A stretch of 10,794 nt of DNA from Alphaproteobacteria bacterium (lineage in GTDB: Bacteria > Pseudomonadota > Alphaproteobacteria > Acetobacterales > Acetobacteraceae): assembly GCA_013298245.1 (NCBI GenBank), contig JAAFHD010000086.1, positions 1 to 10,794 of the forward strand, read 5' to 3'. Below the pieces are notes generated by a model. It saw only the letters and a program-made list of their open reading frames with translations, made no database searches and was not told the origin of the DNA. This document shows positions 1-7,170 of the stretch, in pieces (position 1 is the first letter of the stretch; the number at the start of each line of letters is the position of its first letter). Both the position numbers and the translations under genes were made by a program.

Positions 1-1
1 G

Positions 2-475
2 GTGATCCGCCCGCACCCGATGTTTCGCCTGTTTTCCACCGCGAACACGGTGGGCCTGGGTGACACCACCGGGCTTTACCACGGCACGCAGCAGATCAAC
101 CAAGGCCAGATGGACCGCTGGAACATCGTGGCCACGCTGAACTACCTGCCGCATGGGCAGGAAGTGGCGATCGTGCTGGCCAAGCTGGGCCAGGAAGGCG
201 ATGCGGCGATGAAGAAGCAGGTGCAGGCGATGGTGGCACTCGCGGATCTGACGCGGGCGGGGTTCATCGCAGGCGATATTTCCACCGTGATGTCGCCGCG
301 GACCGTGATCACCTGGGCGGATAATGCGCGGATTTTTGGCGATATCGGGTTCGCGTTCCGGGTGACCTTCCTGAACAAGTGCGATGAGGCGGAGCGCGGG
401 GTGGTGGCAGAATACTATCAGCGCTGCTTCAACGAGGAAGTGTCCACGGGGACGATGCTGCGCAAGGCCGGCTGA
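2..475 (+). CDS. cobS: Cobaltochelatase subunit CobS, C-terminal part (5' end outside window)
   Basis: C-terminal 157 residues of the AAA+ ATPase subunit of the aerobic, ATP-dependent cobaltochelatase. With CobT it forms the motor that lets CobN insert Co2+ into hydrogenobyrinic acid a,c-diamide in cytoplasmic B12 synthesis. Visible motifs are the sensor-1 segment FSTANT (Asn about residue 15 of the fragment), then [14 protein letters not shown] and QMDRW, whose Arg39 is a plausible arginine finger. These are typical of CobS/MoxR-like AAA+ proteins. Walker A and B must lie upstream of the window. The reading frame is open at the left edge, so the GTG at base 2 is internal and not a start; the family is normally about 330 aa. 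It ends in TGA, 16 bp before the next gene. The adjacent cobT confirms the assignment. Confidence 0.95.
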   Translation: MIRPHPMFRLFSTANTVGLGDTTGLYHGTQQINQGQMDRWNIVATLNYLPHGQEVAIVLAKLGQEGDAAMKKQVQAMVALADLTRAGFIAGDISTVMSPRTVITWADNARIFGDIGFAFRVTFLNKCDEAERGVVAEYYQRCFNEEVSTGTMLRKAG

Positions 476-491
476 GCACGGGAGGCGGATC

Positions 492-701
492 ATGAGCGAC
501 GAGCAGGCGAATATCGCGCAGCACACGCTGTCGCTGCTGCGTCGTATGGACACCAAGCTGGATGACGTGCTGCTGCGCCTGACCACGCTGGAGCGGCGCG
601 GCGCGTTGAAGGATGAGGAACTCGTGCTGGATCGCATCGCGGTGGTCGAACTGCGTCAACGGATCGAACGGCTGGAACGCCGGCTGGACCTGACATCCTG
701 A
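492..701 (+). CDS. Small predicted coiled-coil protein between cobS and cobT
   Basis: A 69-residue protein of no family I recognise. ATG 492 is chosen because a GGGAGG ribosome-binding site (about 480-485) lies 6 bases before it, and the longer frame upstream would overlap cobS. Its TGA overlaps the cobT ATG (TGATG at 699-703), so translation of cobT is probably coupled to it. The sequence is charged, with heptad-like leucines: about residues 11-36 ([19 protein letters not shown]) and 43-66 ([15 protein letters not shown]), suggesting two short helices that pair or dimerise. There is no signal peptide, membrane segment or cysteine. From its position it could be an accessory or assembly factor of the CobS-CobT complex, but that is inference from location only. 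Good RBS, tight overlaps and shared codon use make it very likely a real gene. Confidence 0.8.
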   Translation: MSDEQANIAQHTLSLLRRMDTKLDDVLLRLTTLERRGALKDEELVLDRIAVVELRQRIERLERRLDLTS

Positions 702-2566
702 TGTCCAAGCAGGACCTGACCCGCCAGGAGGAATTCAAGCGCGCCACTGCCGGCGCCTTGCGCGCGATTGCGCAGACCGATGAGGTGCAGGTCGCCTTCC
801 AGCCCGGCCCCGCCGGCCTGTCGGGCAAGCGCGCGCGGCTACCCTTGCCCTCGCGCTCTTTGCCGCCGGCCGAGATGGCGCGGCTGCGCGGCGCGGCCGA
901 TGCACTGGCCCTGAAACTGCGCCACCACAATGAGGCCACCCACGCCGCGCGCATGCCCAGCCGCAAGGAAGCGCGCGAGGTCTATGACGCGCTGGAAGAT
1001 GTGCGCGTGCAGCATATCGGCGCCGAACACATGTCCGGTGTGCGGCACAATCTGGGTGTGCGGCTGAATGATGAGTGCGAGGCCGAGGGCTTCGACCGCA
1101 TGACCCGGAAGGACCAGCTGCCGCTGCCGGCTGCGCTGTCGCTGCTGCTGCGCGAGCGCGTGACGGGCGAGGCACCGCCGCCCGCCGCCGCGCGCATCCT
1201 GGATATGTGGCGCGGCGCGCTGGACGAAAAAGCCGAGGCCGCGATGGCCGAGCTGACCACCGCAACCGAAGACCAGGACGCCTTCGCGCGGGCCGCGCGC
1301 AAGCTGCTGACGGCGCTGGATTTGGCCGAGGCGGAGCTGGATTCCGAAGCCAACCAGGATGATGAAGGCGAGGAAGGCGGCGACGACCAGTCGCAGGAGG
1401 ACCAGGCCTCCCCCGGCGAGGCACAAGCACAAGAGCAGGAAGCCATGTCCGGCGCCGAGCCGGAAACCGCCGAGGGCGAGGCCAGCGACGACATGGCCGA
1501 GGATTCCGAGGAGGAAGGTGCGGCCGCCGAAGGCGACGAGAAGCCCGGCGGCCCGCAACAGCGCCGCGAAATTCCGCAGGTCGATGATGGCAGCCGCTAC
1601 CGCGCCTTCACCACGAATTTCGACGAGGTGATTGAGGCGGATGAACTGTGCGACGCCGATGAACTGACCCGCCTGCGCCAGCAGCTGGACCAGCAGTTGC
1701 AGCATTTGCAGGGCGTGGTCTCGAAGCTCGCCAACCGGCTGCAACGGCGGCTGATGGCGCAGCAGCAGCGCTCCTGGGAATTCGACCTGGAGGAAGGGCT
1801 TTTGGACGTGGCGCGCCTGGCGCGCGTGGTGTCCAACCCCATGCAATCGCTGTCCTACAAGCGCGAGAAGGAAGCGAATTTCCGCGACACCGTGGTGACA
1901 CTGCTGATCGACAATTCGGGGTCCATGCGCGGGCGGCCGATCACGGTGGCCGCGATGTGCGCCGATATCCTGGCGCGCACGCTGGAACGCTGCTCGGTGA
2001 AGGTGGAAATCCTGGGCTTCACCACCCGCGCCTGGAAGGGCGGGCAGTCGCGCGAGCGCTGGGTGCAGGAGGGCAAGCCGCGCAACCCCGGCCGCCTGAA
2101 CGACCTGCGCCACGTCATCTACAAGGCCGCGGACCAGCCGATGCGCCGCGCGCGCAAGAATATCGGCCTGATGCTGCGCGAGGGCCTTCTGAAAGAGAAC
2201 ATCGACGGCGAGGCGCTGCAATGGGCGTACAAGCGCCTGCTGGCGCGCAGCGAAAATCGCCGCATCCTGATGGTGATTTCGGATGGCGCGCCGGTCGATG
2301 ACAGCACGCTGTCGGTCAACCCGGGCAACTACCTGGAACGCCATTTGCGCGAGATGATCCGCGACATCGAAGGCCGCGGCGTGGTGGAGCTGATCGCCAT
2401 CGGCATCGGCCATGACGTCACGCGGTACTATCGCCGCGCGGTGACCATCGTGGACGCCGAGGAGCTGGGCGGCACCATGATGGCCAAGCTGGCGGAATTG
2501 TTCGACGAAGACGCGGCCGAGGCCTGGCACCGGGCCGCTGCCGAACGCGCGCCAGCCGTGGTGTGA
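701..2566 (+). CDS. cobT: Cobaltochelatase subunit CobT
   Basis: A 621-aa protein close to the usual length of aerobic cobaltochelatase CobT (about 630 aa). It partners CobS in the AAA+ motor that drives ATP-dependent cobalt insertion by CobN. Domains: a conserved N-terminal region (about 1-205); a highly acidic, low-complexity linker (about 212-285) rich in Glu/Asp, typical of CobT and of magnesium-chelatase BchD/ChlD; a helical region with [13 protein letters not shown] (about 325-340); and a C-terminal von Willebrand factor A domain. Its metal-ion adhesion site is complete: DNSGSM with Asp404, a Thr in LGFTTRAW, and SDGAPVDD with Asp528. The start is ATG 701, overlapping the stop of the preceding small gene. 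The stop codon overlaps the next start in the same way, so the genes form one operon. Confidence 0.96.
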   Translation: MSKQDLTRQEEFKRATAGALRAIAQTDEVQVAFQPGPAGLSGKRARLPLPSRSLPPAEMARLRGAADALALKLRHHNEATHAARMPSRKEAREVYDALEDVRVQHIGAEHMSGVRHNLGVRLNDECEAEGFDRMTRKDQLPLPAALSLLLRERVTGEAPPPAAARILDMWRGALDEKAEAAMAELTTATEDQDAFARAARKLLTALDLAEAELDSEANQDDEGEEGGDDQSQEDQASPGEAQAQEQEAMSGAEPETAEGEASDDMAEDSEEEGAAAEGDEKPGGPQQRREIPQVDDGSRYRAFTTNFDEVIEADELCDADELTRLRQQLDQQLQHLQGVVSKLANRLQRRLMAQQQRSWEFDLEEGLLDVARLARVVSNPMQSLSYKREKEANFRDTVVTLLIDNSGSMRGRPITVAAMCADILARTLERCSVKVEILGFTTRAWKGGQSRERWVQEGKPRNPGRLNDLRHVIYKAADQPMRRARKNIGLMLREGLLKENIDGEALQWAYKRLLARSENRRILMVISDGAPVDDSTLSVNPGNYLERHLREMIRDIEGRGVVELIAIGIGHDVTRYYRRAVTIVDAEELGGTMMAKLAELFDEDAAEAWHRAAAERAPAVV

Positions 2567-3489
2567 TGCGCCGCCGCGCGCTGCTGGGCGCGCTGCCTTT
2601 CGCAGCCGCAGCGCAGGACCAACTGGCCACGCCCTTCGACCTGCCCGCGCGGACCGATGCGCTGCGTCCTCTGGGTGGGCTGGAACTGCACCGTCGCGCC
2701 ATCGGCTTTGGCGGGTTTTCTGCGGTGCACCTGGCGCCGGACCTGACCATGACCGTGCTGAGCGATCGCGGCAGCTGGTTCGCAGCGCCCTTGGTGATGC
2801 GCGATGGCCGACCGGCGGGTCTGGGCGCCATCACGCGCGGCGTGCTGCATGACGCGCAGGGCGAGCCGCTGCAACGCGGCCACCAGGCCGATGCGGAAGC
2901 GCTGGTGCGCCGCCCGGATGGCTCCTGGCTGGTGGCTTTCGAAGGCTTTCACCGCATACGCGCCTATCGCCGGCTGGATGGCCCCAGCGCCACCTTCGCC
3001 GGGCCGCCGGGTCTGGAAGCGGCGCCGGCCAATGGTGGGCTGGAATCCCTGGCCCTGCTGGCCGATGGCCGGCTGCTGGCCATCACCGAAACCCTGCGCG
3101 ACCCTGCGGATCGCGGCCTGCGCCGCGCCTGGACCGGCGGCCCGGGGGCCTGGGTCGCGCGCTACTACCGCCCGACGGAAGGCTTCTCACCCACCGACGC
3201 GGCCGGCCTGCCGGATGGTGGCGCGCTGGTGCTGGAACGCCGCTTTTCCTTCCTGGAAGGTGGCTTCACCTGCCGCCTGGTGCATGTGCCGCGTGACGCC
3301 TTGGCCGGCAGTGGCGAGATCAGCGGCACACCGGTGCTGAACCTGCCGCCGGATGCGCCTGCGGAAAACTGGGAAGGTGTCGCGGTGCTGCCGCGCGGGC
3401 GCGAATGGTGGGTGGCACTGATCAGCGACGACAATGAGAACATGCTGCAACGCAGCCTGTTCGCCCTCTACGCCTGGACGTTGGCGTAG
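2566..3489 (+). CDS. Exported esterase-like activity of phytase family protein
   Basis: A 307-aa protein matching the esterase-like activity of phytase family, a beta-propeller-type fold often found in alphaproteobacterial secreted proteins. Recurrent blade-like motifs are GFSAVHL (50-56), LSDRG (65-69), DAEALVR (109-115), GGLESLALL (157-165), NWEGVAVL (268-275) and LISDDN (285-290). Acidic residues in several could bind metal or substrate. The N-terminus ([17 protein letters not shown]) looks like a short signal peptide with an Arg-rich n-region, cleaved near residue 16; Tat export is possible but unproven. ATG 2566 is preferred over GTG 2563 because it makes a TGATG overlap with cobT. The true substrate is unknown, and neither phytate nor ester hydrolysis can be claimed. 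No link to B12 synthesis is evident beyond co-transcription. The last 22 bases overlap the convergent kinase-like gene. Confidence 0.85.
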   Translation: MRRRALLGALPFAAAAQDQLATPFDLPARTDALRPLGGLELHRRAIGFGGFSAVHLAPDLTMTVLSDRGSWFAAPLVMRDGRPAGLGAITRGVLHDAQGEPLQRGHQADAEALVRRPDGSWLVAFEGFHRIRAYRRLDGPSATFAGPPGLEAAPANGGLESLALLADGRLLAITETLRDPADRGLRRAWTGGPGAWVARYYRPTEGFSPTDAAGLPDGGALVLERRFSFLEGGFTCRLVHVPRDALAGSGEISGTPVLNLPPDAPAENWEGVAVLPRGREWWVALISDDNENMLQRSLFALYAWTLA

Positions 3490-4199
3490 AGACGCGCGAT
3501 CGGCAGCGTCAGCCAGGCGCGGGTGCCGATGCCAGGCGCTGTTTCCATCACCAGGTCACCGCCATGCGCGCGCAGCAGGCTGCGCGCCAGGCCCAGGCCA
3601 AAGCCGATGCCGCGCGTGGCATCCGGCGCCGCCGTGGCCAGGTCACCGCCGGCGGTGCCGTTTTCATCCTCGATCACGATGGCGGCCATGCCGCCCAGCG
3701 CCGTGAAGCGCAACGCGATGGCATCCCCCGGTGCGGCCAGGCGGGCGGCGCGCGTCAGCACCTGCGTCACCGCGCCACGCAATGCGCGCGCATCAACGAA
3801 TAGCGCGACATCATCCACCGAGGCATCGATGCGGCAGGGCGGCAGCGCCTGGCCCAGTTGTGAGCGGGCCAGGCCCAGCGCTTCATCCAGCAACGGACGC
3901 AAAGTGGTCTGCGCTTCCTGCAAGGGGCGGACACGCGCGTCGCCCTGCATGGCTTCAACATGGTCGGCCAGGTCCAGCGCCTGCAAGGCCAGGCTGTTCA
4001 GCATGTCACGGTCTGGCACGCCGGACTGGGCCTGGCGGCGCAGGGCGATGCCAATGGCCTCGGCCTCCGTGCCCGCCTGTTTCAGCGCGCGGCGCGTCGC
4101 GTCACGGCTGGGCAGCAGGTTTTGGCCATGGCGCGCGGCCAGCCATCCGGCCAGGGCCGCCATCGCGACGAATAGGGCATGCACGACTGCTTCGAACAT
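3468..4199 (-). CDS. Membrane-anchored degenerate histidine-kinase-like ATPase protein
   Basis: A 243-aa protein with one N-terminal membrane helix (about residues 3-22), two predicted helices (about 32-60 and 65-86) where a kinase dimerisation domain would sit, and a C-terminal HATPase_c-like domain (about 100-236). The G-rich lid motif is clear (GIGFGLGLA, 197-205) and so is the final AHGGDLVMETAPGIGT strand region. A D-box-like IEDENG holds Asp178. Key features are missing: there is no H-box His-Glu-Leu-Arg motif, and the N-box that should read NLLxNA reads QVLTRA (146-151), replacing the magnesium-binding Asn with Arg150. Sensor, HAMP and receiver domains are absent. It is best called a histidine-kinase-like or pseudokinase protein. 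It follows dnaA by 35 bp on the same strand, with no clear ribosome-binding site and a hairpin abutting its ATG. Its function is unknown. Confidence 0.8.
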   Translation of the reverse strand: MFEAVVHALFVAMAALAGWLAARHGQNLLPSRDATRRALKQAGTEAEAIGIALRRQAQSGVPDRDMLNSLALQALDLADHVEAMQGDARVRPLQEAQTTLRPLLDEALGLARSQLGQALPPCRIDASVDDVALFVDARALRGAVTQVLTRAARLAAPGDAIALRFTALGGMAAIVIEDENGTAGGDLATAAPDATRGIGFGLGLARSLLRAHGGDLVMETAPGIGTRAWLTLPIARLYANVQA

Positions 4200-4223
4200 C
4201 CGTGCGACGCTAAGGCCGCACGG
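4200..4223 (-). promoter_or_regulatory. Inverted repeat directly upstream of the kinase-like start codon
   Basis: In the 35-bp dnaA / kinase-like gap, CCGTGCG (4200-4206) and CGCACGG (4217-4223) form a perfect 7-bp stem with a 10-nt loop. In the transcript the second arm is followed at once by the AUG. There is no T-run, so it is a poor intrinsic terminator. It could limit ribosome access to the downstream gene or stabilise the dnaA 3' end. Confidence 0.45.
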
Positions 4224-4234
4224 TTAACAACCCC

Positions 4235-5644
4235 TTACGTCTCGAGCATTTTCTTCAGCAGCGAGACGTCTTCCGCCAGAATCCGGTCATCCGCCATCAG
4301 TTCCGTGATGCGGCTGACCGCGTGCATCACCGTCGTGTGGTCGCGGTTGCCAAAGCGGCGGCCGATTTCCGGCAGGGACCGGCTGGTCAGCTGCTTGGCC
4401 AGGTACATCGCCACCTGGCGCGGCCGCGCCACGTTGCGGGCACGCCGGGCGCTGAACATGTCGGTCATGCGGATGGCGTAGTGTTCCGCCACACGGCGCT
4501 GGATATCCTCGATCGACACGCGCTTTTCGTGCGTGCGCAGCAGGTCGGACAGCACCTCGGTCACGGTGTCCAGCGTCATCGGGCGGTTGAAGATTTTCGC
4601 GTGCGCGACGATGCGGTTCAAAGCGCCTTCCAGGTCACGGATGTTGGACGCGATCTTGTGCGCCAGCAGTTCCAGCACCTTGTCCTGCACCACAACGCCG
4701 GCGGCCGCGACCTTCGCCTGGAGGATGGACAGGCGCAGTTCATAGGTGGTGGCGTGCAGGTCGGCGACGATGCCGCCACCCAACCGCGTGCGCAGCCGGT
4801 CCTCAATGCCCGAAAGGTCGTTGGGCGACTTGTCGGCGGAGACCACGATCTGCTTGCCGGCTTCCACCAACGCATTGAACGTGTGGAAGAATTCTTCCTG
4901 CGTGTTGTCCTTGCCGATCAGGAATTGCAGGTCATCGATCATCAGCACATCGACGCTGCGCAGTTGGTCCTTGAATTCCAAGGTGTTGCCACCGCGCAGC
5001 GCGCCGATGAAGCGGTACATGAATTTCTCGGCCGACATATAGGCGACCGTCTTGCCCGGATGGCAGCGCCGGATTTCCCACGCCACCGAGTGCATCAAAT
5101 GCGTCTTGCCCAGGCCCACACCGCCATAGAGGAACAGCGGGTTGAAGCCAGGCGTCGCGGGCTTTTCCGCCACGCGGCGCGCACAGGCATGCGCAAATTC
5201 ATTGGGCTTGCCAACCACGAAGCTGTCGAAGCTGTGGCGCGGGTCCAACGGCGCCATCCAGTCGCCGTCAGGCGCATGGTTCGGGGCCGCGGCGGCGCGG
5301 CCATTCGCACGCGCCGGTGCCAGGCTTTCCGCCAGTGCGGGTTCGGGCGCTTCGACCTCGGTCGCATCGACGGCGACGCGGAATTCCACGCGCTTCAGCG
5401 CCGGCCATTCGGCCTGCGTCATGGTGCGCAAACGGTCGCCATAATGATCCCGCACCCAGTCGCGCCGGAAGCGCGACGGCAGGGCGATGACGGCCATGTC
5501 GCCTTCGATGCCTTGCAGCACCATCTGGCGCAGCCAGCTGCGGTATTCGGATTCACCCACTTCACTGCGAAGGCGGGCACGCACGCGCGCCCATTGCGGG
5601 GCAAGCTTGCCGGCATCGGGGGGTTGGCCGGAATCAGACATCAT
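4235..5644 (-). CDS. dnaA: Chromosomal replication initiator protein DnaA
   Basis: DnaA binds 9-mer boxes at oriC and, as an ATP-bound filament, melts the origin to start replication. The 469-aa product has all four domains: domain I (about 10-90), which binds helicase and partners; a short Ala/Pro-rich linker (about 95-125); the AAA+ domain III with Walker A GGVGLGKT (174-181), Walker B VLMIDDLQF (233-241) and the arginine-finger segment RLRTRLGGG (about 283-291); and domain IV with the DnaA signature RDHTTVMHA (434-442). An in-frame GTG at 5653 would add three residues. ATG 5644 is preferred because the AGG of GAGGTAGG lies 8 bases upstream of it, whereas that element abuts the GTG; ATG 5641 is also possible. 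Upstream lies rpsT, a common alphaproteobacterial arrangement. dnaN is not adjacent. Confidence 0.97.
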   Translation of the reverse strand: MMSDSGQPPDAGKLAPQWARVRARLRSEVGESEYRSWLRQMVLQGIEGDMAVIALPSRFRRDWVRDHYGDRLRTMTQAEWPALKRVEFRVAVDATEVEAPEPALAESLAPARANGRAAAAPNHAPDGDWMAPLDPRHSFDSFVVGKPNEFAHACARRVAEKPATPGFNPLFLYGGVGLGKTHLMHSVAWEIRRCHPGKTVAYMSAEKFMYRFIGALRGGNTLEFKDQLRSVDVLMIDDLQFLIGKDNTQEEFFHTFNALVEAGKQIVVSADKSPNDLSGIEDRLRTRLGGGIVADLHATTYELRLSILQAKVAAAGVVVQDKVLELLAHKIASNIRDLEGALNRIVAHAKIFNRPMTLDTVTEVLSDLLRTHEKRVSIEDIQRRVAEHYAIRMTDMFSARRARNVARPRQVAMYLAKQLTSRSLPEIGRRFGNRDHTTVMHAVSRITELMADDRILAEDVSLLKKMLET

Positions 5645-5939
5645 CCAGGACACCTACCTCACTTCAAAACGTTTCCCGGTCGGATGCCGGGCTGATTGGG
5701 ATGCCCGGTGACGCACACGCGACTGCAACGCCAAGCCGGGGGACCCAGCGCTGCCCATTCATCCTGTTGCTGATGGTAACCAAGCCCGCCAGAAATGCCA
5801 GACAAAAACGGTGCGGGCGGCAGGCGAATCTTCTTGTGTTGCAAAATAACAATCAGGGATTCGCAACAAAAAATCTATGCACTGAAGTATTCACCAAGCA
5901 TAATACATGCTTGGTGCGCAGTTCGTCGGATGGGCGGAA
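5645..5939 (-). promoter_or_regulatory. dnaA leader / rpsT-dnaA intergenic region
   Basis: A 295-bp gap with no convincing gene. Nearest rpsT is a 10-bp perfect hairpin (5892-5916). The part at 5826-5882 is markedly AT-rich against the GC-rich surroundings and contains T6 and runs of A, so it is the likeliest dnaA promoter zone. GANTC sites lie at 5826-5830, 5858-5862 and 5937-5941, with more inside dnaA at 5631-5635 and 5550-5554. TGTTGC and GCAACA (about 5837-5868) form a 6-bp dyad spaced 20 bp apart. Next to dnaA, CCCGG (5675-5679) and CCGGG (5687-5691) could form a small leader hairpin. I could not place a confident -35/-10 pair and found no cluster of DnaA boxes. Confidence 0.5.
5892..5916 (-). 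terminator. Hairpin after rpsT, possible terminator or attenuator
   Basis: CACCAAGCAT (5892-5901) and ATGCTTGGTG (5907-5916) form a perfect 10-bp stem with a 5-nt loop, 23 bp past the rpsT stop. On the - strand a T6 run follows only about 18 bases later, not directly, so the element is not a classical intrinsic terminator. It may separate rpsT from dnaA transcription, protect the rpsT 3' end, or act as a DNA operator dyad for the dnaA promoter. Confidence 0.5.
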
Positions 5940-6209
5940 TCAGGCCGCGGCCAGCGCCTTGATGCGCGCGGACAGGCGGGAAATCTTCCGGGCGACGGTG
6001 TTGTCGTGGATCACGCCCTTGTCGGCGGCGCGCTGCATTTCGGGCTGCGCGGCCTGCAATGCCGCCGCGGCGTCCGCCTTGTTGCCGGCGGCGATCGCCA
6101 GCTCGACCTTGCGCAGGAAGCCGCGCATGCGCGAACGGCGGGCGCGGTTGCGCTCGGTGCGCTTTTCGGTCTGACGGATGCGCTTGCGGGCGGAAGCGTT
6201 GTTGGCCAT
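5940..6209 (-). CDS. rpsT: Small ribosomal subunit protein S20 (bS20)
   Basis: An 89-aa, Lys/Arg-rich protein beginning [17 protein letters not shown], which is the typical bS20 start. Basic helices follow ([17 protein letters not shown]) and then the conserved segment [20 protein letters not shown]. It binds 16S rRNA early in 30S assembly. The length agrees with the usual 86-90 aa. No clear Shine-Dalgarno precedes the ATG; rpsT in Escherichia coli also has a weak initiation site and is autoregulated at translation, so a similar control is possible here but not shown. Its own promoter lies about 40-70 bp upstream, and dnaA follows on the same strand. Confidence 0.97.
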   Translation of the reverse strand: MANNASARKRIRQTEKRTERNRARRSRMRGFLRKVELAIAAGNKADAAAALQAAQPEMQRAADKGVIHDNTVARKISRLSARIKALAAA

Positions 6210-6249
6210 GGGTGATCTGTACCAGTCAGGAAGATGTCGGGAGGGGCGG

Positions 6250-6279
6250 GTTCTATCCCCGCCATGCGGGCAGCGTCAA
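6250..6279 (-). promoter_or_regulatory. Probable rpsT promoter (housekeeping sigma)
   Basis: On the - strand, TTGACG (6274-6279, -35) and TAGAAC (6250-6255, -10) are 18 bp apart. The extended elements TTGACGC and GATAGAAC match the Caulobacter housekeeping consensus TTGACGS / GCTANAWC at all but one defined position. Transcription would start near 6243, giving a leader of about 34 nt. It lies wholly between ech and rpsT. Confidence 0.65.
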
Positions 6280-6288
6280 GGCGGGATG

Positions 6289-7065
<777 letters not shown>

Positions 7066-7090
7066 GTCCGTCCCCTTTTTTCCCTCTGCC

Positions 7091-7118
7091 AGCTTAACCG
7101 GCCCGACACACCCGGCAA
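7091..7118 (-). promoter_or_regulatory. Candidate promoter of the enoyl-CoA hydratase gene
   Basis: On the - strand, TTGCCG (7113-7118) and TAAGCT (7091-7096) are 16 bp apart and would give a leader of about 18 nt that still includes the ribosome-binding site. Both boxes match only the most conserved consensus positions, so this is tentative. Confidence 0.35.
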
Positions 7119-7143
7119 GACCGCCCGCCGCTTGCGACACACC
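7104..7143. repeat. 9-bp direct repeat in the divergent ech / ABC promoter region
   Basis: CGACACACC occurs at 7104-7112 and 7135-7143, 31 bp apart, close to three helical turns. The second copy runs into ACCATGGT (7141-7148), a perfect 8-bp palindrome with partly symmetric flanks. The two copies lie by the candidate -35 boxes of the divergent genes. This could be an operator pair, but no binding protein can be named. Confidence 0.35.
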
Positions 7144-7170
7144 ATGGTTGTGCGCTTACCCTGCGCGCAC

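Noticed and set aside
839..2530. A 563-codon open frame on the - strand opposite cobT
   Set aside because: It lies fully antisense to a clear cobT, has no recognisable domain, and its His/Gln/Arg/Ala-rich composition is what an antisense frame in GC-rich DNA gives.
3468..4199. Calling the kinase-like gene chpT
   Set aside because: It lacks the conserved phospho-acceptor His of the ChpT first helix and has a membrane segment, whereas it does carry a good G-rich lid. The shared fold alone is not enough.
4322..5695. A 457-codon open frame on the + strand opposite dnaA
   Set aside because: It is antisense to an unmistakable dnaA and shows only the composition expected from the reverse of a GC-rich gene.
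5645..5939. Chromosomal origin (oriC) beside dnaA
   Set aside because: No cluster of DnaA boxes is visible. The best single candidate, TATTCACC near 5888-5895, has several mismatches to TTATCCACA. Alphaproteobacterial origins are often away from dnaA. A genome-wide GC-skew plot would decide.
5701..6174. A 157-codon open frame crossing the dnaA leader into rpsT on the + strand
   Set aside because: It covers the AT-rich control region and the antisense of rpsT, with no ribosome-binding site and no domain.
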